Positions 8,798-15,754 of a stretch of DNA of 64,000 bases are shown here, in pieces (positions within the stretch are counted from its first letter, which is position 1; each line of letters opens with the position of its first letter). The notes under the pieces were generated by a model, which did no database searches, was not told where the DNA came from, and saw only the letters and a program-made list of their open reading frames with translations. This DNA comes from Clostridium akagii DSM 12554 (GTDB lineage Bacteria > Bacillota > Clostridia > Clostridiales > Clostridiaceae). The stretch spans positions 1 through 64,000 of the forward strand of contig NZ_JMLK01000011.1 of the NCBI RefSeq assembly GCF_000686725.1. Direction: 5' to 3'. A program made the translations under genes and the position numbers.

Positions 8798-10209
8798 CTA
8801 CTATTATAATATCTTATTCCCGTTATCACAGCACCTATTATACATAGACTTGCTACAAACAGATATACATATCTCATTCCATACATAAATACGTCATCTC
8901 TACCTTTTATATAATCAATAACCCTGTATCCTATTTTATGACTCATTCTATTATATAATAAAAGAGTGGCTAAGGATGTACCTGTAACCATTGCTACATT
9001 TCTTACTAATGCATTTACGCTCCCTGCTATACCAAGCTTATCCTTGGATACAGTGGACATAATCAATGAATTATTAGGTGACTGAAACATTCCGTTTCCC
9101 AAAGTCATTATCACTATAAACACCATAAGAAATATAATGGGCGAATTTTCATTTAACGTAGCTATTAATAACAACCCTACGCTAGTAACTATTAGTCCTA
9201 TTAGCGTAAGAATCTCCGAACCAATCTTATCTGATAGATATCCACTAAATGGAGATACTACCGATAAAACAATTGGTGAAACCATCATAAGTAGTCCTGT
9301 TACTTCCGGTGAAAGTTTTTGTGTATCTTGAAAGTAAAAAGGTAATATAATATTTGATGCACTTATTGATATAGATGCTATAAACCCACATGTTATACTT
9401 ATTGAAAATAAGCTATTTTTGAATATATTCAATTGTAGTAGTGGAACTTCTAATTTTTTTTCAACAATAATAAACAGTATAAATGATATAATTGAAATAA
9501 TAAAAGCTGCTTTAATTACTGGATTGTTATAACTTGTATTTTGGCCTTGTCCCATAGCACCAAATAATGCTACCATTGTTATTGCAAATAATATTGCTCC
9601 TCTTCCATCAAATTTCTCATTTTTGGCTTTATCTGATTTAGGAAATATTTTAGTCGTCATTAAAAATACTATAATACCTATTGGTACATTTATCAAAAAA
9701 ATATATCTCCAACTTACAGCCGAAACTATTAACCCACCAATTGGTGGACCTGCCATGGCGCCTAATGCAACAAAAGTACCTATGACACCAAGTGCTCTTC
9801 CTCTTTCTCTAGCTGGAAATACTTGAGTAATAATTCCTTGGTTTGTAGACATAGTTCCTGCTGCACCTATGGCTTGTATTGCTCTTGCAGCAACTAAAAT
9901 TGGCAGAGAATTAGTGAGTCCACATAATAATGATCCAATTGTGAATACCACAATTCCAAATCTGAAAACTTTGGTTTTCCCTATAATATCGCCGAGTCTT
10001 CCAAATATTAAAATTGTAGCAGCAACAACTATAAGAAAACTAGTAACTACCCATTCTATTTCACCCATAGTAACATTCATTTTTTGTGACATAACGGGTA
10101 ATGCTACATTTACAATACTTCCATCTAAGGTTCCCATAAAGGTTGCCAGTAATACATTAACTAAAATAATCCACCTATTTTTATATACTTCACTTTCTAT
10201 CTCATTCAA
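8779..10209 (-). CDS. MFS drug exporter, DHA2 (14-TM, EmrB/QacA) family
   Basis: 476 residues, the usual length for DHA2 proton antiporters with 14 membrane helices. The first helix motif ATFMGTLDGSIVNVALPVM carries the Asp typical of the family. Motif A is IFGRLGDIIGKTKVF, motif B near RAIQAIGAAGTMSTNQ and motif C near LGAMAGPPIGGLI. Such pumps expel lipophilic cations, dyes or drugs. The start is TTG with GAAAGGATGA upstream. A broken minus-strand reading frame overlaps its start, perhaps a former co-encoded regulator. It is convergent with the FMN reductase. Confidence 0.92.
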   Translation of the reverse strand: MNEIESEVYKNRWIILVNVLLATFMGTLDGSIVNVALPVMSQKMNVTMGEIEWVVTSFLIVVAATILIFGRLGDIIGKTKVFRFGIVVFTIGSLLCGLTNSLPILVAARAIQAIGAAGTMSTNQGIITQVFPARERGRALGVIGTFVALGAMAGPPIGGLIVSAVSWRYIFLINVPIGIIVFLMTTKIFPKSDKAKNEKFDGRGAILFAITMVALFGAMGQGQNTSYNNPVIKAAFIISIISFILFIIVEKKLEVPLLQLNIFKNSLFSISITCGFIASISISASNIILPFYFQDTQKLSPEVTGLLMMVSPIVLSVVSPFSGYLSDKIGSEILTLIGLIVTSVGLLLIATLNENSPIIFLMVFIVIMTLGNGMFQSPNNSLIMSTVSKDKLGIAGSVNALVRNVAMVTGTSLATLLLYNRMSHKIGYRVIDYIKGRDDVFMYGMRYVYLFVASLCIIGAVITGIRYYNSRKKGLR

Positions 10210-10389
10210 AATTCGTCATCCTTTCAATATATTCTTCTTTCTTCATGTATTTCCATTCATATCCAAAACTTATAAGTTTTCTTATATTTTTATATTGAAA
10301 ATCTTTTTTTAATAAACTATATTGAAAACCTCGATCTTTTAAAAATCTTAACTGCTAAATATTTTTTTTAGATTCTTTCTTTTTTCCAT
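10207..10389 (-). pseudogene. Degenerate small reading frame upstream of the MFS gene
   Basis: On the minus strand ATG at 10389, preceded by GTGATGAA, begins MEKRKNLKKIF. A stop follows two codons later, but a +1 shift continues as LRFLKDRGFQYSLLKKDF and runs to ERMTNFE-stop, which overlaps the MFS start by TTGAATGA. That overlap suggests a formerly coupled upstream gene, as transporter regulators often are. It is too short and broken to place in a family; a slight likeness to RecX repeats (FLKDRGF) may be chance. Confidence 0.3.
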
Positions 10390-10773
10390 TTCATCACCAC
10401 TTTAAACTTTCATCTTTTTATTATATATATATAATTTAACATATAATTTAACATATAATACAATATATTTTTGAAAGCTTATATTTTTTTTGTCAAAATA
10501 TAAAAATTTTCTATAATCCTTTTATTCTTGATCAATATTTTCAACAAACACTTTCGCTAATCTGATGATAAATGGGGCATAATTTGAATACGTTCGAGTA
10601 ATAACCACTCTAAGGAAAGTAGTACTATAAAACATCGCTTAAGATACTTAAATAAAAAAATGAATTCCGCACGATATTCTTCTTTGGTTGGAGAAGAATC
10701 ATCTGTAGCATCTCGGGTTAAAAGCTAAAAGTGACGCAAAAAATGGATACATTCTTAAAAGGCATATTTATCC
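10390..10773. other. Intergenic region with a partial repeat
   Basis: The divergent gap between the MFS and arsR transcripts. It begins with tandem taatttaacata units (10430-10460) and a T-rich stretch. At 10600-10625 it contains aaccactctaaggaaa, identical over 16 bases to the left arm of repeat R1 at 2403. No gene was recognised in either strand from 10450 to 10770. Confidence 0.4.
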
Positions 10774-10803
10774 TTGACAAGTGCATATGTGTGCACTTAT
10801 AAT
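10774..10803 (+). promoter_or_regulatory. Sigma-A promoter of the arsR-type gene
   Basis: TTGACA at 10774-10779 and TATAAT at 10798-10803, separated by 18 bases. Transcription should start near 10810, at or just before the coding start. A palindromic operator fills the spacer, so a bound repressor would exclude RNA polymerase. Confidence 0.85.
10781..10796. promoter_or_regulatory. Operator 1, palindrome inside the arsR promoter
   Basis: GTGCATATGTGTGCAC is an imperfect palindrome placed between -35 and -10, one base upstream of TATAAT. A near copy, GTGCATTTATGCGCAC, lies at 11206-11221, again one base upstream of a -10-like hexamer. The adjacent ArsR-family protein is the obvious ligand. Confidence 0.65.
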
Positions 10804-10813
10804 TTAAGTGGTG

Positions 10814-11152
10814 ATGGAAATGGAAAAGGAAAATCAAAATAATAAGTTAGAATGTGGAATAATCATTGGACAAATCATTGATTTCGAATTCTATAAGACT
10901 CTGTTTGACCCTGTGAGAAGTGAAATTTTGAAATTTCTTGCAGTACAAGGTAATAAAAATATCACAGAAATTGCAAAAAACTTTACACAGGATAGGTCCG
11001 TTATTTCAAGACATTTGGAGCTAATGAGTCGGTATAGGATATTAAACAAAACAAAGCAAAGCAGAAGCACTTTTTATGAAATTAATAAGAATCTTATTCT
11101 TGAAAAATTTGAAGCAACCACAAAAAACTTGAAAGAACTTATGGAAAAATAA
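10814..11152 (+). CDS. ArsR-family winged-helix transcriptional regulator
   Basis: 112 residues from the first ATG. The ArsR fold is clear: FYKTLFDPVRSEILKFLA, NITEIAKNFTQDRSVISRHLELM as the recognition HTH, then a wing with SRSTFYEI. GTG codons at 10808 and 10811 are alternative starts. The predicted transcription start near 10810 leaves no room for a ribosome site, so the mRNA is probably leaderless. Only one Cys (in LECGII) is present and the ELCVCDL metal motif of arsenic sensors is absent, so the inducer is probably not As(III). Operator copies in front of this gene and the nitroreductase imply autoregulation and control of that neighbour. Confidence 0.85.
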   Translation: MEMEKENQNNKLECGIIIGQIIDFEFYKTLFDPVRSEILKFLAVQGNKNITEIAKNFTQDRSVISRHLELMSRYRILNKTKQSRSTFYEINKNLILEKFEATTKNLKELMEK

Positions 11153-11205
11153 AAAGTTGATTTATTGAATAAAAAGCATTAAAAACTTTTTATTTTAGTA
11201 TATAG

Positions 11206-11228
11206 GTGCATTTATGCGCACTTATACT
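11206..11228 (+). promoter_or_regulatory. Operator 2 and -10 element of the nitroreductase gene
   Basis: GTGCATTTATGCGCAC at 11206-11221 matches operator 1 in 13 of 16 positions and is followed, at the same spacing, by TATACT at 11223-11228. The -35 position holds TATATA, a poor match, so this promoter should be weaker than that of the regulator. Confidence 0.6.
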
Positions 11229-11280
11229 CTGATTATTGAATTAAATTTATAAAAAACTATTTTGAAAGGAATTGATTAAA

Positions 11281-12081
11281 ATGAACCTTATAACTGTAAA
11301 TGAAGAAAAGTGTATTAAATGCGAAATGTGTATTAAGGAATGTCCAGTAAATGTTTTAAAAATGGGAGAAAATGTACCTGAAGAAGTAGTTGAATCAAAT
11401 TGTATTGCTTGTGGACATTGCGTAGCTATATGCCCTACAACTGCTATAGATAATAACAAAACACCTTTAGCGCAACAAGTTGATGCAAAAGATTTTCCCA
11501 AATTAGATGCTGAGCAGACTGAGCATTTTTTAAGATCACGTCGTTCCATAAGAAATTATAAAGACAAGTCAGTATCAAGAGAAGAATTAACAAAATTAAT
11601 TAATATTGCAAGGTTAGCGCCAACTGCAGAAAACAGTCAAGGTATATCCTTTGTGGTAGTTGAAAATAAACAATTAATTGAAAAAGCTACTGAAGTTTCT
11701 ATTGAGATGATAGAAATTTCCCCATTAAGGTATCTAGTAGAAGACGCTGTCACAAGTTACAGGAAAAATGGAGTTGATTCAATTTTTCGCGGTGCTCCGA
11801 ACTTAATCATAACTATTGCAGATAAAGATCTTAGAAGTGCTAGAGATAACTCTGTTTCATCTTTGACTTATCTAGAATTATATGCTCCTTCACTAGGACT
11901 TGGATCTTGTTGGGCTGGGATTTTTGAGTATTGTGCATCCATTGAGAATTCACCAATGCTTAAATTATTCAATATTCCAGAAGGAAAAAAGATAACAGCT
12001 GCGGTTATGGTTGGATATCCTAATTATAGTTACAAGAGGTTAGTGGATAGAAATCCATTAGATGCTACATTTATAAGTTAA
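11281..12081 (+). CDS. Nitroreductase-family protein with N-terminal 2x[4Fe-4S] ferredoxin domain
   Basis: 266 residues. Residues 1-65 hold two ferredoxin clusters, CIKCEMCIKECP and CIACGHCVAICP. Residues about 82-266 form the nitroreductase domain, with the FMN-binding RSRRSIRNYKDKSVSRE and a late GSCWAGIFEYC segment. The fusion lets electrons from ferredoxin reach a flavin that reduces nitro, enone or similar groups. ATG at 11281 is preferred because GAAAGGA lies ten bases upstream; TTG at 11272 is too close to it. Its promoter shares an operator with the upstream ArsR-type gene, so it is probably induced by a compound sensed by that regulator. Confidence 0.9.
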   Translation: MNLITVNEEKCIKCEMCIKECPVNVLKMGENVPEEVVESNCIACGHCVAICPTTAIDNNKTPLAQQVDAKDFPKLDAEQTEHFLRSRRSIRNYKDKSVSREELTKLINIARLAPTAENSQGISFVVVENKQLIEKATEVSIEMIEISPLRYLVEDAVTSYRKNGVDSIFRGAPNLIITIADKDLRSARDNSVSSLTYLELYAPSLGLGSCWAGIFEYCASIENSPMLKLFNIPEGKKITAAVMVGYPNYSYKRLVDRNPLDATFIS

Positions 12082-12106
12082 TGCTCATTTTTAAGTTTAT
12101 ATAAGG

Positions 12107-12244
12107 CAGCCAACAAAACCGACAAATATCACGTTAAGGAGTATAGTTACATAAACCCACATTTTATATCCATTTTATGTATTAAAGTGGACTTTGTCGG
12201 ATTAGCTATACTGGGTTAGGCATAAATGGATTAAACAGTTGGCT
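12107..12244. repeat. Structured repeat element, copy R2
   Basis: Outer arms agccaac (12109) and gttggct (12238) enclose ccgacaaatatcacgttaagga and a right arm whose complement reads ccgacaaagtccacttta. Two further segments, agtatagtt (12141) and agctatact (12204), could pair across these, giving a pseudoknot-like layout. The left arm matches the complement of the R1 right arm in about 20 of 24 bases. The distal 40 bases recur inverted at 13488. The rest of the 12082-12337 gap shows nothing else. Confidence 0.5.
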
Positions 12245-12337
12245 TTAACGTTGTTTATATTTAAACAACGTGTCACCTTCATTTGTAAAAGTTAATTCAA
12301 AAGTATAATATATATGAAATCAAGATGTAATGGTATT

Positions 12338-12541
12338 TTACTGTGATACTAAAAATAACTTCATACCACTTTTAGCCCATTCTATTAATACCTTATAAAA
12401 CCCTCCTGCTAAAAATTCAATACAATATCTATCTTCTTCCTCGGAACAGGATCTCATAAACATAATATCCTGGAATAATGAATGTAAAAATCCTGTGCAT
12501 CTTTGAAGAATATACTTAATTGAAATCAATAGTTTGTACAT
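12338..12541 (-). pseudogene. TetR/AcrR regulator, C-terminal remnant
   Basis: 67 residues that look like the last two helices of a TetR-family ligand-binding domain: SCSEEEDRYCIEFLAGGFYKVLIEWAKSGMK. The N-terminal DNA-binding helices are absent. TetR regulators are normally 180-210 residues, so about two thirds is lost. It lies on the same strand as, and just downstream of, the amidohydrolase, and both sit between inverted repeat copies. No ribosome site precedes its first ATG. Confidence 0.5.
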
Positions 12542-12559
12542 TAACCGCCGATACTATGC

Positions 12560-13366
12560 TTATAAAGACAAAATATTACTAATATTCAATTTAAAAATAT
12601 GTTCTTTCACATTATCAGATAAATTTAATTGATCTATCTTGTTTATCTGATCATCAATGTTTGCAAAAGGGGTGTCACTACCAAAAACGACATGCTCATA
12701 GCCAAATGAATTGATCGCCTTTAAAATGTCTTTTCCCTGAACCCGGTCAGAACCTGAAGTATCGAAAAATACATTTCTTAAAAAATTCTTATCTGATTTG
12801 AATATATCTAATCCAGCCATATGTGCAATTATAAATACAACATCCTGATTGCTCTTTATATATTGCAGTAATCTCCATGTTTCCTTCTTTGAATATAAGT
12901 GGATAAAAATCGGTAGTTTATATGACCTCGCTATATCTGCCAGTGTGTTAAATTCGATTTTGCCTATTTTAAAAGGATCCCATGCTTGATGAAGTTTAAT
13001 CCCTTTTGGTTGATACTCACGAATGCTTCTTTCAATATTGGTCATATGCCCTTTATCAAGAGGATTCACCCACAGGAACTGAATTATTTTTCCAGGTACC
13101 TTATTTTTTAATTCGAAGACATATTTATTCCCATCACCGTTGTCTTTCATAAAATGCTTATAGCTAAATTTAAGCATTCTATTAACTAAATAATTACTAT
13201 CTGGAGATTTTTTCAGCGGAAGATTTGGTGGAGCTGGTAAATCCAGAATATTTTTCGGGCTTGTACAAAGTATGATCTTTTCAATTTCATACTTTTGAAC
13301 CATATTCATTATAGATTCTGCTTTGGAATAGGTCCCTGCTGCATGGGCATGTGCATCAATAATCAT
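12560..13366 (-). CDS. Amidohydrolase (amidohydrolase_2 / TIM-barrel metal hydrolase)
   Basis: 268 residues. The N-terminal MIIDAHAHAAG carries the HxH metal ligands; GIKLHQAWDP, FIHLYSKKETW, IIAHMAGLD and FGSDTPFA supply the later His and the final Asp. This order fits the amidohydrolase_2 family of decarboxylases and hydrolases; the substrate is unknown. The ATG at 13366 was chosen over an upstream start because GGAGGTAT lies just before it and the HxH motif conventionally begins the protein. It stands alone between inverted repeats next to a TetR remnant, so it may be a laterally acquired module. Confidence 0.85.
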   Translation of the reverse strand: MIIDAHAHAAGTYSKAESIMNMVQKYEIEKIILCTSPKNILDLPAPPNLPLKKSPDSNYLVNRMLKFSYKHFMKDNGDGNKYVFELKNKVPGKIIQFLWVNPLDKGHMTNIERSIREYQPKGIKLHQAWDPFKIGKIEFNTLADIARSYKLPIFIHLYSKKETWRLLQYIKSNQDVVFIIAHMAGLDIFKSDKNFLRNVFFDTSGSDRVQGKDILKAINSFGYEHVVFGSDTPFANIDDQINKIDQLNLSDNVKEHIFKLNISNILSL

Positions 13367-13485
13367 ATAAATACCTCCAATAAAATGTAATGTAAGTAAA
13401 AGCAATGTAGTTATCTGACACATAATAAAACTATTATACAATAATAATATCATAATATGACATACTTTGGAATTGTTTTTGGAAA

Positions 13486-13531
13486 ATTATGGCTTTAGAC
13501 ATTTATGCTTAAACCAGTATAGATAAGTCGG
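13486..13531. repeat. Repeat element copy R3, inverted relative to R2; 13367-13813 gap
   Basis: The complement of this stretch reads atctatactggtttaagcataaatg and matches R2 (ctatactgggttaggcataaatg, 12205-12227) at all but about three positions. With R2 it flanks the TetR remnant and amidohydrolase in inverted orientation. The remaining gap to 13813 is AT-rich; ctgacaa (13644) and tataat (13675) make a possible promoter for the next gene. No gene was seen. Confidence 0.5.
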
Positions 13532-13813
13532 AAATGTTGAAGTTGTCATTATTACTGTTCCGGTCAAGTAAATTATTGCATATATAAAAAAAAATTAAAT
13601 TTATTGTTAATTATGACATATATGATATAGTGTAAATATCTGGCTGACAAATACATATAAAAGTAGGATATGCCTATAATGTATAAACTTAAATAAAAGC
13701 AAGACAGACATTTATAACTGTAAATGAAATCAATAAAATTGATATAACTATATATAAATTGAAAATATTTGATTCAGTGTGCAAAAATATAAGATGAAAA
13801 GGAGTCATTATAA

Positions 13814-14623
13814 ATGAGCTTCAAGCAAAACACATCTAACAGTTATAGAAGGACAAGCAAAGATGGCGGAAACAAATATGATAAATTCAAATCATTCAAG
13901 TTTCACATAGGTATAAAAAGTTTAACAATAAAATTAATTCCTATTGTTCTTATTATTATATCTATTAGTTTATATGAGAATTTATATAGTATAAAATATA
14001 ATGACTTAATAAGTAATGTTGATCTGAAGAATAAAATTAAAATATTAGAAAAAAGCAAATCAGATTTTAAATATAGCATTTATGGTTATGCTGATTCTGA
14101 TAATTATAGATATGCATTACTTTTAATTAATGATAAAAATTTAGGTGTAATTCAATTAAAAAAAGGAATCAACAATAAATATAAAATAGTAAAAATTGAA
14201 ATCAATAATTCAGATAGAACAGAAATTGGGCCTATTGGTATTGAGAGCCCAAGTGAGTATGGAGGCTATTTGATTTATGGTAGTAACGTTAAACATTTAA
14301 CTATGAGCACATCGATTACTATAGATAATCAAATAATAATAGAAAGTAAAGTTCCATATGGCGATTATTTTATATCTTTCTTGAAAGTTTATTCTTCTAA
14401 CAATAAATTAAATATATTAACAGATTTCAACTTATGGGATAAAGATCATAACCGTGTAAATAATTATTATCATCAAGGTAATTCTTCAATATCATGTTCT
14501 GAAGATAGTAAAGCAACTTATTATTTGATATTTATATGTATTATTATTGCATTGTGTTTAATATTTATAAATATTTTCAAATTATTAGATTGGTGTAGAC
14601 AACAAAAAAAGGACTGTTCATAG
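13814..14623 (+). CDS. Unrecognised two-TM membrane protein
   Basis: 269 residues, no family recognised. A basic 35-residue cytoplasmic head (RRTSKDGGNKYDKF) precedes a membrane segment at about 38-57 (IKLIPIVLIIISISLYENL). About 175 residues then form a polar domain, probably extracellular, with beta-like stretches (IIIESKVPYGDYFISFL). A second membrane segment lies at about 237-257 (YYLIFICIIIALCLIFINIF) and a short basic tail ends QQKKDCS. RBS AAGGAG lies upstream of ATG. It is next to a possible peptide gene and the RiPP operon, so an immunity or sensing role is conceivable but not shown. Confidence 0.6.
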   Translation: MSFKQNTSNSYRRTSKDGGNKYDKFKSFKFHIGIKSLTIKLIPIVLIIISISLYENLYSIKYNDLISNVDLKNKIKILEKSKSDFKYSIYGYADSDNYRYALLLINDKNLGVIQLKKGINNKYKIVKIEINNSDRTEIGPIGIESPSEYGGYLIYGSNVKHLTMSTSITIDNQIIIESKVPYGDYFISFLKVYSSNNKLNILTDFNLWDKDHNRVNNYYHQGNSSISCSEDSKATYYLIFICIIIALCLIFINIFKLLDWCRQQKKDCS

Positions 14624-14701
14624 CGATTTTAAAAATCGCTAATGGGATAGCCCCTTTCCATATACTGCAATCATTCTATAGTTTTATACAGTAGAAGTTA
14701 T

Positions 14702-14833
14702 TTAAACTAGTGCTCCACTAAAGAAACTTATAGTAGCTTTTGCTATAACACTAAAGTGCGCAGTAATATTATTGAAGACTTCTTTATCAACAAGCTTTAC
14801 TATAAAATCTTGTATTGATTTTAAAATGCCCAT
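14702..14833 (-). CDS. Possible 43-residue amphipathic peptide
   Basis: A minus-strand frame begins MGILKSIQDFIVKLVDKEV and ends KATISFFSGALV-stop. It starts 18 bases after the stop of the hxlR gene and on the same strand. The N-terminal 20 residues would make an amphipathic helix; the C-terminal half is hydrophobic. Size and style recall leaderless bacteriocins or beta-type phenol-soluble modulins, but no clear sequence match is claimed. No Shine-Dalgarno site is present, which is the main argument against it. The surrounding 14624-14851 gap otherwise shows only the short palindrome tagcgattttaaaaatcgcta at 14621. Confidence 0.3.
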   Translation of the reverse strand: MGILKSIQDFIVKLVDKEVFNNITAHFSVIAKATISFFSGALV

Positions 14834-14851
14834 AAAGAAGGCTGTTGTTTT

Positions 14852-15196
14852 CTATTTCTCAGAAATATTTTTAACGGATTTTTTGTAATTGTTTCCCCAG
14901 TCAGTTAAAACTTCAAAGATAGGCTTCAAGGTTTCACCAATCTCACTCAAACTATATTCAACTTTGAAAGGGATTTCTTCAGCATATGTTTTTCTGTTTA
15001 GAATACCATCCTCCTCTAAAGAACGAAGATTTTCAGTTAGTACTTTTTTACTAATGTTGTCTATACCGTTTAATAAATCAGTAAATCGCTGTGGACCTGC
15101 CAAAAGGTTCCTTAATATCAATAATTTCCACTTATTACCGATAATGGCAACAGCAGTTGCTACAGGGCATTGTGGCAAGTTTTTATTAACAACCAT
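14852..15196 (-). CDS. HxlR-family winged-helix transcriptional regulator
   Basis: 114 residues with the full HxlR pattern: PQCPVATAVAIIGNKWKLLILRNLL, GPQRFTDLLNGIDNISKKVLTENL, and LSEIGETLKPIFEVLTDWG. The single Cys near the N-terminus (residue 9) is the position used for thiol or electrophile sensing in YodB and related members. RBS GGAGATA is well placed before ATG. The gene is divergent from the RiPP precursor, separated by 173 bases that contain ttac-N6-gtaa at 15222-15235, a possible operator. It is a plausible regulator of the peptide operon. Confidence 0.9.
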   Translation of the reverse strand: MVVNKNLPQCPVATAVAIIGNKWKLLILRNLLAGPQRFTDLLNGIDNISKKVLTENLRSLEEDGILNRKTYAEEIPFKVEYSLSEIGETLKPIFEVLTDWGNNYKKSVKNISEK

Positions 15197-15369
15197 AGTA
15201 TATCTCCTTTCATGTCATAGATTACAAAAAGGTAACAAGGACACATTAAAGTGCCGTATTTACTAAATTAATACATATAGTTATTATATAAGTAGAGGAA
15301 GGATAAAGCAACTGAAAATTAGTGTTTATGAAAACCTCAAAAATCCAATAAAGACATGGAGGTGACATT

Positions 15370-15600
15370 ATGATTAAACTTAATATGTTAGATGCATGGT
15401 CAGGAATGAGCAAATTCTTTGGGAAAAGAAGTGCACAGAGTTATTTAAATTCTGGTAACGTTACATTCGCAGTAAGCGGTGGTTGTGGTTCAGCTTGTGG
15501 AGCAGGTGATGGTGATAGTAAACCTAAACCTAAACCAGAGGAAAATCCAGATCCAAAACCAACTGCATGCAGTTCTGCATGTGGTGCTGGTGACAAATAA
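15370..15600 (+). CDS. ACGX-type RiPP precursor peptide
   Basis: 76 residues. Residues 1-38 look like a leader (MIKLNMLDAWSGMSKFFGKR, then SYLNSGNVTFAVSGG). The rest is a small cysteine-bearing region with two matching units, GGCGSACGAGDG and TACSSACGAGDK, joined by a Lys/Pro-rich linker (PKPKPEENPDPKP). Thus each unit is Cys-x3-Cys-Gly-Ala-Gly-Asp. Repeated Ala-Cys-Gly-x is the mark of the ACGX class predicted to be modified by a partner radical SAM enzyme, which is the next gene. RBS GGAGGTG precedes ATG. The mature product is unknown; thioether crosslinks from the cysteines are the usual expectation for SPASM partners. Confidence 0.88.
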   Translation: MIKLNMLDAWSGMSKFFGKRSAQSYLNSGNVTFAVSGGCGSACGAGDGDSKPKPKPEENPDPKPTACSSACGAGDK

Positions 15601-15629
15601 CAACTAGTAAAGCAAAGAAGATGTGGTGT

Positions 15630-15661
15630 CCTCGATTTTGTCAGAAATTTCTGAATCGGGG
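15630..15661 (+). terminator. Hairpin between precursor and maturase genes
   Basis: cctcgatt ... atcgggg closes a stem containing the perfect palindrome tcagaaatttctga. No T-run follows directly (gcattataata), so it is likely an attenuator or 3' stabiliser rather than a full terminator. It would let the precursor mRNA accumulate above the enzyme mRNA, as is common in RiPP operons. Confidence 0.6.
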
Positions 15662-15754
15662 GCATTATAATATAAAGAATAGAATAGCCATCTGCTAGTT
15701 ATAAGCTGGTGGTTTAAATAAATTTTAAATTAATAAGAAAGGTAAGTGAATGAT

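Noticed and set aside
9869-10312. A 147-residue plus-strand frame opposite the MFS gene
   Set aside because: It is the complement of a clear membrane transporter, lacks a ribosome site and has no domain pattern.
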